Origin: Planctomycetota bacterium
GTDB taxonomy: Bacteria; Planctomycetota; UBA8742; UBA2392
Assembly (NCBI GenBank): GCA_003576915.1
Contig: QEVF01000001.1
Location: 1-64,000 of the forward strand
Reading direction: 5' to 3'
Length of the DNA stretch: 64,000 nucleotides
The notes beneath the pieces were generated by a model. The model ran no database searches, was not told the DNA's origin, and was given only the letters and a program-made list of their open reading frames with translations. Made by a program: the position numbers and the translations under genes. Shown one piece after another: positions 42,622 to 51,946 of this stretch (positions within the stretch are counted from its first letter, which is position 1; each line of letters begins with the position of its first letter).

Positions 42622-45600
42622 ATGACGCCTGCCAGCGAGCAGCCGGACGTGCCGCCCGTCGCGCCCCTGCCGGCGCAGACCCTGCTCAACATTTCTGTCC
42701 CCGGCGGCGACGGCACGGCGCCATCGCCGCCCACGCGTTCGACTTCGGTGCGCGCCACGGAAGCCGGACAGAGGACCCTTGGGCGCTACCGCGTGGTGCG
42801 CGAGCACGCGCGCGGCGGCATGGGCCGGGTGCTGCTGGCCATCGATACCACCATCGGCCGAAACGTCGCGGTCAAGGAGCTGCTGGCGGGGGCCGCGGCT
42901 GACACGCGCGACGAGGCCGCCACCCGATCCATCGGGGAGCGATTCCTGCGCGAGGCCCGGGTCACGGGACGCCTGGAGCATCCCAACATTGTGCCGGTTT
43001 ACGAGATCGGCACCTCGGAGACCGGCGCCCTTTACTACAGCATGCGATTTGTGGGCGGTCGCACGATGGCGCAGAAGCTGGACGCCATTGCTGCCGGCCA
43101 GGGCGATGCCCGCGCCAGGCTGGCGGCGCGCCTCACCCTGCTGGAGGCCTTCGGCGACGTGTGCAATGCCGTGGCCTATGCCCACAGCAAGGGAGTCATT
43201 CACCGCGACCTCAAGCCGGCGAACGTGATGCTGGGGGAGTTCGGCGAGACCGTCGTGCTCGACTGGGGCCTGGCGCGCAACCTGGCCGAAGAGAACGTCG
43301 GGCAGCTCGCATGGTCGGGAGGCGACCAGGCATCCTCCCAGCTCACGCTCGACGGCACCGTCGTGGGCACGCCCGCCTACATGCCCCCCGAGCAGGCCGG
43401 CGGTCGGCACGCCGAGGTTGACGAACTCAGCGACGTCTACGCCCTGGGGGCCGTGCTCTACGAGATACTGACCGGCGTCCCTCCCTATGAGGGCAAGAGC
43501 GCCCATGCCGTCCTTGACATGGTGGTCAGCCAGGCGCCGCCGCCCGTGCAGTCTGTGGAGCCGCTGGTGCCCCGCGAACTGGCCGTGCTCTGCGCCCGGG
43601 CCATGGAGCGCGAACGCTCGCGCCGCCTGCCCTCGGCCCTGGCCCTGGCCACGGAAATCAAGGCCTTCCGCGACGGCAAGGCGCTGGCCACCTATGAGTA
43701 CTCGTCGCTCGAGTTGCTTCAGCGCTTCGTGCGCCGGCACTGGAAATTCCTGACCCTTGCGGCCTGCGCCCTCTTCGCCGTCGGCGTCGTCAGCGCCTAC
43801 GCCATCCAGGAGGTGGTCTCCGAGCGCAACGCGGCCCGGGCCGCCCTCGCACGCGCCAAGGCAGAGGAAGACCGCCGCGTCCAGGCGGAGCGCGACCTGC
43901 TGGACTCGCGGGCCGCCGCCATTGAACGTCTGGAGCAGAGCCTCGCGGGCTTTGACTCCGAGCCGTTGCTGCGCGATCTGTTCCTGCGTGTTGAAGGATA
44001 CCGGCGCGAGGCGCAGGCGCTCCGGAGCCTGGACAGCAACGAGCGCGCCCGCAACCGCGCCCTCATTACCGCCGTGCTCGCCCACGCCGCCACCCTTCAG
44101 GAACTGCACCGGCTCCAGGGCGCCAGCGGCCCGCCCGGACGCCTGGAGGACCTACGGCGCATTCAGTCCGCCGTCATCGAACTGGCCATGTTCGACGGCG
44201 ACTTCGAGTTGGCCGACTATCTCCTCAGCTCGAGCAACCTGCCGGACGCCGATATGGCCGGCCTCGCGCGCAGGAACGCCGACACCCGGCAGGCTCGCCT
44301 CCAGGCGCGCCGCGAGCGCCTCCAGCAATGCCTGGCCGACGCCAAGCTGGGCCTGCGCCGCGCCGAGCGACCGCCGCAGGCCCCCAGCCTCGCCCAATAC
44401 GTGGCCGAACTGGCCGCCTTCGAGGACCGCCAGACCGTCGACGTTCTGGCAGGGGAGTTGACCGCCCTGCGCCAGCGACTGTCCGCGCCGGGATTTCGGC
44501 CCGGCGTCATCGAGTTCGACCTCGCCGAGCTTCTCTGCGGCGGCCTGGGCGGCCTTCAGCAGCCCCTGGCCACCGTGCCGATCCTTTGCGAATTTCTCAT
44601 CGCGCAGCAGCACCCCCGCTTCGTCGCCGCGGCCGCCGGCGCCCTTGCGCGTACCCAGCACCGGCACGGCACCCTCGCGCTGGCCCAGGCCGCTTCCCTG
44701 CGCGGCCTGCGCTTCATCGAAGACAATCGCCGCGCCCTCGCCTCTGCCTACCTCCCTCCCGCCTTTGAAACAGACCAGCCCGGGGCGGCTGCCCTGGTGT
44801 TGCTGGCGCGCGGCGAGGCCAGACGCGCGGCATCACTGCTGCGGGCCGCGCCGAAGGACTCGGCGGGGCGACTCTGGCTCGCTCTGGCCCTGCAGGATGG
44901 GGGCGAGCGCGACTCTGCCCTGGGCGAACTCAGCTCGCTGGTCAGGGACGAACCCGACCATCTGCAGGGACTTCTTGCCCTTGCCCGCCTTCAGGATGAC
45001 AACGAGGCCGCCCTGACCCTGAACCGGGCAGTGAGCGCCCATCCGTCGTCCGTCGATGCCCTCGTCCAGCGCTGCATGTTCTTCTTTGAGCGCGATTTCG
45101 TGCGCGCACTGGCCGATGCCGATGCCGCGCTGGCGCTGGCTCCCGGCCGGGCCGACTTGCTGCGCCTCAAGGGAGACGTGCTGCGTGTGATGTCCCGCCT
45201 CGAGGAGTCCGTCGCCACCTACAACCTCGCCATCGAGGCCGACCCCGATAATGCCCTGGCCTGGATCTTCAAGGCCGAGATGTTGCGGGCCCTGGACAAG
45301 GAGTTTCTCCCCGCCGCGCTGCGCGCCGTCGAGCTTGCCCCGGAAAACTCCCACGCCTGGGCCTACCTGTGCCAGGCCTACTACTTCAAAGTGCAGTTGC
45401 CTCAGGCCGTCGAGGCCGGCCGACGCTCCGTTTCCCTCAATGAGCGTGAGCAGGAGGGCTGGTACTACCTCGCCCTTTCCCACTTGCGCATGCGCGTCGA
45501 TGGCTCCATAGGCTACGACACCTTCAACGCCCGCGCCGCCAACGAGACCGAGCGCGGCTACATCGCGCAGGCGGCCGACGCCTTCCGTGGCCTGCTGCGC

Positions 45601-46749
45601 GTCAATGACCGCGACTTCCGCTCCTGGGCGCTGCTGGGAGATTGCCTCTTGGCGCTGGGCGAAGACCCGGCAGCCCGGGAGGCCTTCACACGGGCGCTGA
45701 GCGTTTCCTTTCTGGATTGCAACACCACGGGCATGGGGACCCTCCATGTGCGCCGCCGCCTGCAACTGCTGGACGCGCGCGCACAAGGCGCCACGGAGCC
45801 GCAAGGCACCTCCCAGTGGCTCAACCGCGCCCTGAGCGAGGCCTTTGCGGCGTCTCACGAGTGCGAGCCCGTGCCGCTTCGAAGCCGCTTGCGCAGGGCC
45901 TTTGATTGCCTGGACCGCGCCTCGACCGGGCAGGGCCTTGACCGTCCGGACGCGGCCCTGGCGCGAAGCGCACGTTCCGAACTGGTCCGAGCCATGGCGG
46001 AAGCGGGCTACTTCGCGGAGATCCCGGCCATGATCGAGCCGGCCCTGGTGAATGAGCCCGACTGGCTGGTGTTCCGCCTTGAGTTCGCGCTCTGCGAAGC
46101 GCTGGTAGCAACGGGCCTGCAGTATCGCGACGGCGTCTGCCAATACGTGGGGCGCGACGACGCCGAGCGCGAACGCCTGCTGCTGGAGTTCGACGCCCTG
46201 ACCGGCAGCGAACGCAAGCGACGCGGCGAGGAAATGATCTCACGCGGCTTCCAGCGGCTGCAGGCGTTGGCCGCCCGGGGCTTTGACCACCACGACCTCG
46301 GCATGACACCGCCCATGCACCCCTTGGCCACGGACCCCAGATTTGCGCCGGTTCGGGAGGCCTTTCGCAGGAGCCGCCTCGAATCCCGACCCGTTCACCC
46401 CTACGCCGTGATCGTGATCCAGGGCGTGCGTCCCGGCACCCAGGCGGCAAAGCTGGGCCTGCGCCAGTTCGACGTCGTGGACTCCGTGGACGGCCGGCCC
46501 ATCCGGACCCTGACTGAATTGAGAGCGGCCATTGCTTCCGGGCGCGAGACCTACCAGTTGACGGTCCGGCGCTATCTGCGAAATGCGGATGGATCGCCTC
46601 GAATGCGCGTGGACTCCGGCGGAAGGGCCATCGTCGATGAGCGCGGCAATCCCGTCGCCGAGTTTGAGTTGCTGCGTTTTGAACCGAAGTCAGGAACACT
46701 GGGCGTCAACCTGGAGCAGGGCTACCTGCCCCACCCCCTGGACTCCTAG
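42622..46749 (+). CDS. Membrane-anchored Ser/Thr protein kinase with TPR array and C-terminal PDZ domain
   Basis: A 1375-residue paralogue of the kinase at 417-4415. The kinase domain spans about 56-350: GGMGRV, Lys85 in VAVKELL, HRDLKPAN with Asp196, DWG (214-216) and MPPEQ. One transmembrane helix at about 376-398 separates it from a coiled coil and TPR-like repeats (about 713-1033). Near the C terminus (about 1259-1316) VIQGVRPGTQAAKLGLRQFD, then VVDSVDGRPIRTL, is a PDZ domain, absent from the first kinase. PDZ domains bind C termini of exported proteins, so the outer half may sense envelope proteins. The PDZ is followed by about 60 residues of unknown role. Confidence 0.9.
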   Translation: MTPASEQPDVPPVAPLPAQTLLNISVPGGDGTAPSPPTRSTSVRATEAGQRTLGRYRVVREHARGGMGRVLLAIDTTIGRNVAVKELLAGAAADTRDEAATRSIGERFLREARVTGRLEHPNIVPVYEIGTSETGALYYSMRFVGGRTMAQKLDAIAAGQGDARARLAARLTLLEAFGDVCNAVAYAHSKGVIHRDLKPANVMLGEFGETVVLDWGLARNLAEENVGQLAWSGGDQASSQLTLDGTVVGTPAYMPPEQAGGRHAEVDELSDVYALGAVLYEILTGVPPYEGKSAHAVLDMVVSQAPPPVQSVEPLVPRELAVLCARAMERERSRRLPSALALATEIKAFRDGKALATYEYSSLELLQRFVRRHWKFLTLAACALFAVGVVSAYAIQEVVSERNAARAALARAKAEEDRRVQAERDLLDSRAAAIERLEQSLAGFDSEPLLRDLFLRVEGYRREAQALRSLDSNERARNRALITAVLAHAATLQELHRLQGASGPPGRLEDLRRIQSAVIELAMFDGDFELADYLLSSSNLPDADMAGLARRNADTRQARLQARRERLQQCLADAKLGLRRAERPPQAPSLAQYVAELAAFEDRQTVDVLAGELTALRQRLSAPGFRPGVIEFDLAELLCGGLGGLQQPLATVPILCEFLIAQQHPRFVAAAAGALARTQHRHGTLALAQAASLRGLRFIEDNRRALASAYLPPAFETDQPGAAALVLLARGEARRAASLLRAAPKDSAGRLWLALALQDGGERDSALGELSSLVRDEPDHLQGLLALARLQDDNEAALTLNRAVSAHPSSVDALVQRCMFFFERDFVRALADADAALALAPGRADLLRLKGDVLRVMSRLEESVATYNLAIEADPDNALAWIFKAEMLRALDKEFLPAALRAVELAPENSHAWAYLCQAYYFKVQLPQAVEAGRRSVSLNEREQEGWYYLALSHLRMRVDGSIGYDTFNARAANETERGYIAQAADAFRGLLRVNDRDFRSWALLGDCLLALGEDPAAREAFTRALSVSFLDCNTTGMGTLHVRRRLQLLDARAQGATEPQGTSQWLNRALSEAFAASHECEPVPLRSRLRRAFDCLDRASTGQGLDRPDAALARSARSELVRAMAEAGYFAEIPAMIEPALVNEPDWLVFRLEFALCEALVATGLQYRDGVCQYVGRDDAERERLLLEFDALTGSERKRRGEEMISRGFQRLQALAARGFDHHDLGMTPPMHPLATDPRFAPVREAFRRSRLESRPVHPYAVIVIQGVRPGTQAAKLGLRQFDVVDSVDGRPIRTLTELRAAIASGRETYQLTVRRYLRNADGSPRMRVDSGGRAIVDERGNPVAEFELLRFEPKSGTLGVNLEQGYLPHPLDS

Positions 46750-46775
46750 CAGGCCGTTGAAATGCGGCCTGCCCG
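46746..46775. repeat. Possible partial third copy of the intergenic repeat
   Basis: CTAGCAGGCCGTTGAAA here matches CTGGCAGGTTGTTGAAA at the start of copy A with three differences in 17. It overlaps the kinase stop codon and the similarity fades after about 25 bp. Confidence 0.25.
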
Positions 46776-46872
46776 GAATGCGCCGCACGGGCGCCGACCA
46801 CCGCCGAACGTCGCGCAGACCCTGCCTGCCCGGTGCCGGCGCCCCGGCCACGGGTAGGCGAGGGGCCACCCG

Positions 46873-48387
46873 TCAGAAGGCGGCGGGCTGCAGCTCGATG
46901 GCACGCAGTGCATTGTAGCCGCGGGAAATCCAGTCCCGCAGCCTGCCCTGGGCGGTCGCGAGCGCCTGCCGCTGCGGAGTCGCGGCCAGATTCCTGGCCT
47001 GGATGGCGTAAAGGTCAATCGTGACGGTGCGGTCGCGGGGCACGGCGTCGAGGTCCGCCTGGGCCTGCTCGGTCACTGTCGCGTGCCGGCCGCAAAGACG
47101 CGCCACCTGTGCGCGGTGAACGGAAAGCATGGCGGTCCGGAGATGCGGAGAATTGACCTGCGGCGGGGACTCCCGCCCCAGCGTCTCAAATTGCCCAAGC
47201 AAGCCCTGCCGCGGCTTTGTCAGCGCTGTGAGCAGCAAGCGGCTGCGGCGCGCCTCGTACTCGTTGGACGGAATCTGGTGTTCGGCGCTGCCGATAGCGT
47301 GCTCCGCGCAGGCCCGCAATTCGCCGGCATCCTCCAGCAGGCAGGCGTGACGCAGGAGCACACGGGAGCGGCCCCGCGAAGGGTAGGGGCGGGCGCGACC
47401 CTCGGTCAGGCTGCACAGCCCCGCCAGCAGCTCGGCACGCAACAGCAGGATCGAGGCGAAAGACCGCTGGCCCGCGGCGAACCGACCATAGGCCCGCTGG
47501 ATGCCCGCCAGGCCCGACTCGAGGTCACCCAACTCGACGTCGAAGGAGCCGCCGATGACGCACAGCTCAAGGAAGCCCGGGCCGTCACGCGCCTCCTCTG
47601 CGGCCAGCTCGCGGGCAGCGCAGCAGATGCGGCGGCCTTCCACAAAGCGCCCGCTGTCGCGCAGGGCCAGCGCCAGGCTGGCCGCCTGGGAGCAGGAGGC
47701 GTCGTCCTTGAGGGCGCCGTCGCGGAGTTTGCGCGCAAACAGGCGGAGATGATAGGCCAGGCCGGCGTCCACATGGCCAAGAAGGTGCTCGTGCATGGCC
47801 TGCTGGTTGTCCAGCTCCCACAGCAATTCCTCGTCGTCACAGAACTTCGCCGCCTGCAGGCACGCACGGCGCAAACCCGCCGCGCGTTCGAGATCCATGC
47901 GCGAGCACAGGCTGGAGTAGCGTTCGAGCAGGTGCCTGAGCACCGGTCGCGTCTGGGCGTTGATGCGCTCGCGCAGCCGATCGTAGGAGCCCAGCGCGTC
48001 GCTGAGTTGGCGCAGCGCCTTCTCCTGCTCTTTGCCGGTCAGGGCGCCCAGGCGTACCCGCGCCACGGCATCCATGGCCTCAACCATCATCAGCAGTTCT
48101 CCCCCGACACGGGCGGCCCCGCTGTCCACCTCCGTCAACAGCGCGCCGCCCGCGCCCACGAGCAGCCAGGCGGGATTGACCTCGAAAGCCTCGACCAGCG
48201 CGGCACAGAACTCGGCGGGAATCTTGCCCGTGTTCATGTACCGGTGAACGTTGGTCAGGGGCGTGCGCGTGCGCCGCGCCATCTCGGACTGGGCAAAGCG
48301 CGCCCGCAGTTCCCTCAGCCGCGCGCGGATGGCGCGCTGCAAAGCGGCGGGACCCTCCGTCCCGGTTTTCCGATTCTGAAATGCCAT
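46873..48387 (-). CDS. XRE-like helix-turn-helix protein with long TPR-like C-terminal region
   Basis: A 504-residue predicted regulator. Residues 18-78 form a helix-turn-helix: FAQSEMARRTRTPLTNVHRY, then GKIPAEFCAALVEAFEV and NPAWLLVG, similar to phage CI-type domains. The remaining 400 residues are amphipathic helices rich in Ala, Leu and Arg, resembling TPR sensor domains of regulators that respond to peptides or partner proteins. It is divergent from the surface-protein gene at 48506 (118 bp between the starts), so it may control that gene and itself. AGGGG lies before the start. The ligand is unknown. Confidence 0.75.
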   Translation of the reverse strand: MAFQNRKTGTEGPAALQRAIRARLRELRARFAQSEMARRTRTPLTNVHRYMNTGKIPAEFCAALVEAFEVNPAWLLVGAGGALLTEVDSGAARVGGELLMMVEAMDAVARVRLGALTGKEQEKALRQLSDALGSYDRLRERINAQTRPVLRHLLERYSSLCSRMDLERAAGLRRACLQAAKFCDDEELLWELDNQQAMHEHLLGHVDAGLAYHLRLFARKLRDGALKDDASCSQAASLALALRDSGRFVEGRRICCAARELAAEEARDGPGFLELCVIGGSFDVELGDLESGLAGIQRAYGRFAAGQRSFASILLLRAELLAGLCSLTEGRARPYPSRGRSRVLLRHACLLEDAGELRACAEHAIGSAEHQIPSNEYEARRSRLLLTALTKPRQGLLGQFETLGRESPPQVNSPHLRTAMLSVHRAQVARLCGRHATVTEQAQADLDAVPRDRTVTIDLYAIQARNLAATPQRQALATAQGRLRDWISRGYNALRAIELQPAAF

Positions 48388-48505
48388 GGGCTACCCCTTC
48401 TGATTCCGGAAGTGAATGTTGCGTCCAATGTACATCCCGTCTTCCGTTTTCAGTACTTTGAACGCGCGACGGCAAGGCGCCGCGCGGCAAACAGGAGAGT
48501 GGACC

Positions 48506-51500
48506 ATGGGGATGTCGAGACTGATGCTGTGGCTGGCGGCTTGCTTTGCGGCGGGGGCGCTCACGGCCCAGGCGGACTTCGGCGACGCGCCGGCCTCCTA
48601 CGGGCTCATGGAGGCCGAGCAGGTCACCGGCGGGCTGGGCGCCGGCTTCAGCGTAGACCTGACCAATCCCGTCACGCCCTCCTGGACTGGCGACAGCGAC
48701 GACTGCGTGGTGGGCGCGCCGCTATGGGACTCCTGGTCGTCCTCCAACAGCCTGACGATCCACGTGACCCAGCCGGGACACCTGATCATCTGGGTGGACG
48801 CCAACGACGACGGCCACTGGACTGCCGACGAACGCTACAACTACTTCCCCGGCCAGGAAATCGGCTACCCCGGGCAGTACACCATTACGGGCATTGTCAT
48901 TCGCGCCAGCCAGAGCTTCGCGCGCAACGGACCCAACAAGGTGGCTGTTCGCATCACGCTGCAGGACAACATCGGCGGCGCGCCCAACCTCAGCCCCACG
49001 GGCTCTTTCTACTTCGGTGAAGTGGAGGACTGGCTCATTGACGTCGAACCCGCGAAATTCGTGGTTTCGACTGAAGCCCTGCGCACCGCCGTAGAGGGAA
49101 AGCCGTTCAGCTTCTTGCTCAATGCCCGCAACGGCGTGCCGCCCTACACCTGGTCCATGACGGGCGGGGCTTTGCCCGCCCAGATGAGCCTGATCCAGAG
49201 CGGGGACCAGTTCGAACTCACGGGAACGCCCGGCCCCGGCAGCGGCGCGGGCGCCGTGGACTACATGTTCACCGTACAGGTCAGCGATGCATGGTCTCAG
49301 ACGGCCAGCCGCAGCCTGGTACTGCGAGTGCTGCCGCCGCCCTACACACTTCCTTTTACGGATTCGTTCTCAACATCCACGGGCTGGACCCTGGGCAACA
49401 CCTGGGTGCGCGGCCCCGCGACGGCCTACACTTCCAACGGCCAGAGCTGGGACGGCTGGCCCGCCTGTGAGCCCGCCGTGGACGCAACGCCGGCCAGCAG
49501 CGACAACATGATCCTGGCTGACTCGCCCGGCGCCTCCCGCCCGGACATGATGCCCGCGCCCGCCTGGGCCGTGTCGCCTATCTTTGACTGCAGCACGGTG
49601 GCCAGCGTGGAACTGCGCTATCAGCGCTGGCTCTCAGCTTCACACTGGAACTATGACCGAGTCCGCGTTCAGGTTACCAACGACGGCGCCACCTGGGTCG
49701 ATGTCTGGAACAACAATTTCCCCTACGGCTGGAATGCCGTGGCCGACTTCTCCTGGACGCCGCACAGCCACGACATAAGCAGTGTGGCGGCCCACCAGCC
49801 CCGCGTGCAGGTGCGCTTTGGCATCGGCGCCTGCAACATGCCTCAGTACCTTCAGCTCTATGGGCAGTTTGAGCGCTTCACCGGCTGGTGCATCGACGAT
49901 GTGATCATTCGCGAAAAGCCGGCAGCCCAGGTGATCACCGCCCAGAACTTCATGGCCGCCACGGCGAGCAGCTACTTCGACCCCACGGCCCAGCAGACCA
50001 TCGCTTTGCTCTATCCCCAGAACCTGTACTCCTTCTCGGTCCAAATCAGCAACGCCTCCAGCCACACCGTGACACTCAACAGTATGGAAGTGGGAACGCG
50101 CCAGTACGGCCCCGGCGGGTTCTATGGCACTCAGGGAAGCTGGGTGAACGTCGGAACCTGGTCCCTGGCTCTGCCCGTGGTCCTGGCGCCCGGCGCTTCG
50201 CAGGTTCTTTCAGGCCAGTTGCTGGCGGGGTTCGTGCCGGCCATCCTGGCCAACAAGGCCCTGGACGCCACGCTCTACCTCTACGGCACGGAATCCGTGA
50301 CAGGGCGGCCCCTGCTGGCGATGGCCGCGTTCCGCTTCGGCATGAACCTTTCACCTCAACCCGGCCTTCACGTCTACGAGGTTCAGGCAGGAGGTGTCGA
50401 GGTGTTCAACGGCGCCGTGCCCGCGGGCCTGCGCGACTTCGGCAACGTGATCGTCGGCCAGAGCGGCAACTGGCTGAACATCGTGCAGAAGAACACGGGC
50501 AGCAGCGCCGTAAATCTGGTTCAGGCCGTGATCTCGGGCCCCGATGCGGCGTCCTTCCAGATCAACCATAGCGGCTTCCAGACTCCGATCGTCAACCAGA
50601 CGGGTTCGATGGCCTGGTTTTCACTGCGCTTTGCGCCGACAACGCCGGGACTGAAGGTGGCCACGGTGTCGTTCATGCACGATGCTTCAAACACGGCCAC
50701 GCCGTTCTCGTTCGAAGTCCGGGGATACGGCGCGGCCAATGTGCCCGTCTTGAGCGTCATGGAAGCCGCCACCGGTGCCGGCATCGCCCATGGCTCGCCG
50801 GCCGTCGGCGGGCGCGACTTCGGCCAGGTCGATGTCAGCGCCGGGGCCGCGGCACCCCTGACGATCCTGATCGAAAACCGCGGCACGCAGCTTCTGGTGC
50901 TCGGCAGCCCCCAGATCAGCGGCAGCAGCGACTTCACGCTGCAGAGCGCGTCCATGAGCGGCTCCCTGGCGCCGGGCGCCAGCACGCAGTTCGAGGTCAG
51001 CTTCGACCCCTCGGCCACGGGCCTGCGCCTGGCCACGGTGAGTTTCTCCCACAATGACCAGAACGCCGGCCAGCCTTTCACTTTTGACGTCGCCGGCTTC
51101 GGGATCGTGAATGCGCCGGTCATGGTGGTTGCCGAGGGCAGCGGTGCCCTGGTGTCGCCCGGTGCGCCGCCCACCGGGGCGCTGGTGTTCGGGCCCCTGG
51201 ATGTCTCCTCCGGCGCGCTGGGCCCAGTCACTATCGTGATCCGCAACCTGGGCTGGCAGGACCTGGCGCTGGGGCAGCCCGTACTCACGGGGCCCAATGC
51301 TCAGGACTTCGTGCTGGACACCACGGGCATGAGCCTGACTCTGGCCCACCAGCAGGGCACCGCCATCCGCCTGAGTTTTGACCCCGTGAGCAAGGGGCCC
51401 AAGTTCGCCTCCCTTTCCTTCACACACAACGATGGCGCGGCTCCCAGCCCTTTTGCGATCAACATGAGCGGCATTGGCGTAGACGCGGCCGGCGTCGTCT

Positions 51501-51946
51501 TTGTTACCAGCGCCCTGGCGCCGGGGCAGGAGACTCAGGCTTACCACTTCGATATTCAGGCTTCCGGGGGCACGGGCCCCTACACCTTCTCACTGGTGTC
51601 CGGGGCGCCGCCCGCTGGGCTTGTGCTGGGGACCGACGGGGGCCTCTCCGGGGTGCCCACGGCCCATGGCCTGTTCGCTTTCCGGGTGCGGGTGACGGAC
51701 AGCCTGGCCGGCACCGAGGAGAGGAACTTCCAACTCAACATCCAGCCCGCGCCCGGGGCTCTATTTGAGTCTCCGGCCCAGGTCGGCGGCGGGTGCACTT
51801 CAGCGGAGGGGCAAGGCCGGGCGCTGCTGGGCCTTCTTGCGGCGCTGGCCCTGGCCCTGTGCCGCCGCCTCAAACTGGGAGCGCACGATCGTCAGCGGCG
51901 CCTGCCTGCGGGGTCATCGTCTTCGGAATCGGCGTCGTCGGCATAG
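48506..51946 (+). CDS. Large surface protein: GEVED, Ig-like and choice-of-anchor-D domains, C-terminal sorting signal
   Basis: A 1146-residue exported protein. Signal peptide about 1-23 (ending TAQA). A GEVED domain follows, shown by WVDANDDGHW and YFGEVEDWLIDVEP. Next come a putative Ig-fold unit (PPYTWSMTGGALPAQMS), a jelly-roll-like region with aromatic-rich motifs (about 280-470), three repeated abnormal-spindle/hydin-type units (recognised by repeats of FSLRFAPTTPGLKVATVSF) and a last Ig-like unit (GTGPYTFSLVSGAPPAG). Near the end GGGCTS, a hydrophobic helix LLGLLAALALALC and RRLK look like a C-terminal sorting signal, but about 23 residues follow. AGGAGAG precedes ATG 48506. Likely an adhesin or matrix protein. 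Confidence 0.85.
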   Translation: MGMSRLMLWLAACFAAGALTAQADFGDAPASYGLMEAEQVTGGLGAGFSVDLTNPVTPSWTGDSDDCVVGAPLWDSWSSSNSLTIHVTQPGHLIIWVDANDDGHWTADERYNYFPGQEIGYPGQYTITGIVIRASQSFARNGPNKVAVRITLQDNIGGAPNLSPTGSFYFGEVEDWLIDVEPAKFVVSTEALRTAVEGKPFSFLLNARNGVPPYTWSMTGGALPAQMSLIQSGDQFELTGTPGPGSGAGAVDYMFTVQVSDAWSQTASRSLVLRVLPPPYTLPFTDSFSTSTGWTLGNTWVRGPATAYTSNGQSWDGWPACEPAVDATPASSDNMILADSPGASRPDMMPAPAWAVSPIFDCSTVASVELRYQRWLSASHWNYDRVRVQVTNDGATWVDVWNNNFPYGWNAVADFSWTPHSHDISSVAAHQPRVQVRFGIGACNMPQYLQLYGQFERFTGWCIDDVIIREKPAAQVITAQNFMAATASSYFDPTAQQTIALLYPQNLYSFSVQISNASSHTVTLNSMEVGTRQYGPGGFYGTQGSWVNVGTWSLALPVVLAPGASQVLSGQLLAGFVPAILANKALDATLYLYGTESVTGRPLLAMAAFRFGMNLSPQPGLHVYEVQAGGVEVFNGAVPAGLRDFGNVIVGQSGNWLNIVQKNTGSSAVNLVQAVISGPDAASFQINHSGFQTPIVNQTGSMAWFSLRFAPTTPGLKVATVSFMHDASNTATPFSFEVRGYGAANVPVLSVMEAATGAGIAHGSPAVGGRDFGQVDVSAGAAAPLTILIENRGTQLLVLGSPQISGSSDFTLQSASMSGSLAPGASTQFEVSFDPSATGLRLATVSFSHNDQNAGQPFTFDVAGFGIVNAPVMVVAEGSGALVSPGAPPTGALVFGPLDVSSGALGPVTIVIRNLGWQDLALGQPVLTGPNAQDFVLDTTGMSLTLAHQQGTAIRLSFDPVSKGPKFASLSFTHNDGAAPSPFAINMSGIGVDAAGVVFVTSALAPGQETQAYHFDIQASGGTGPYTFSLVSGAPPAGLVLGTDGGLSGVPTAHGLFAFRVRVTDSLAGTEERNFQLNIQPAPGALFESPAQVGGGCTSAEGQGRALLGLLAALALALCRRLKLGAHDRQRRLPAGSSSSESASSA

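Noticed and set aside
41491..44109. Minus-strand open frame of 872 codons
   Set aside because: It runs opposite the FmdE-like, hemerythrin and kinase genes, all supported by motifs.
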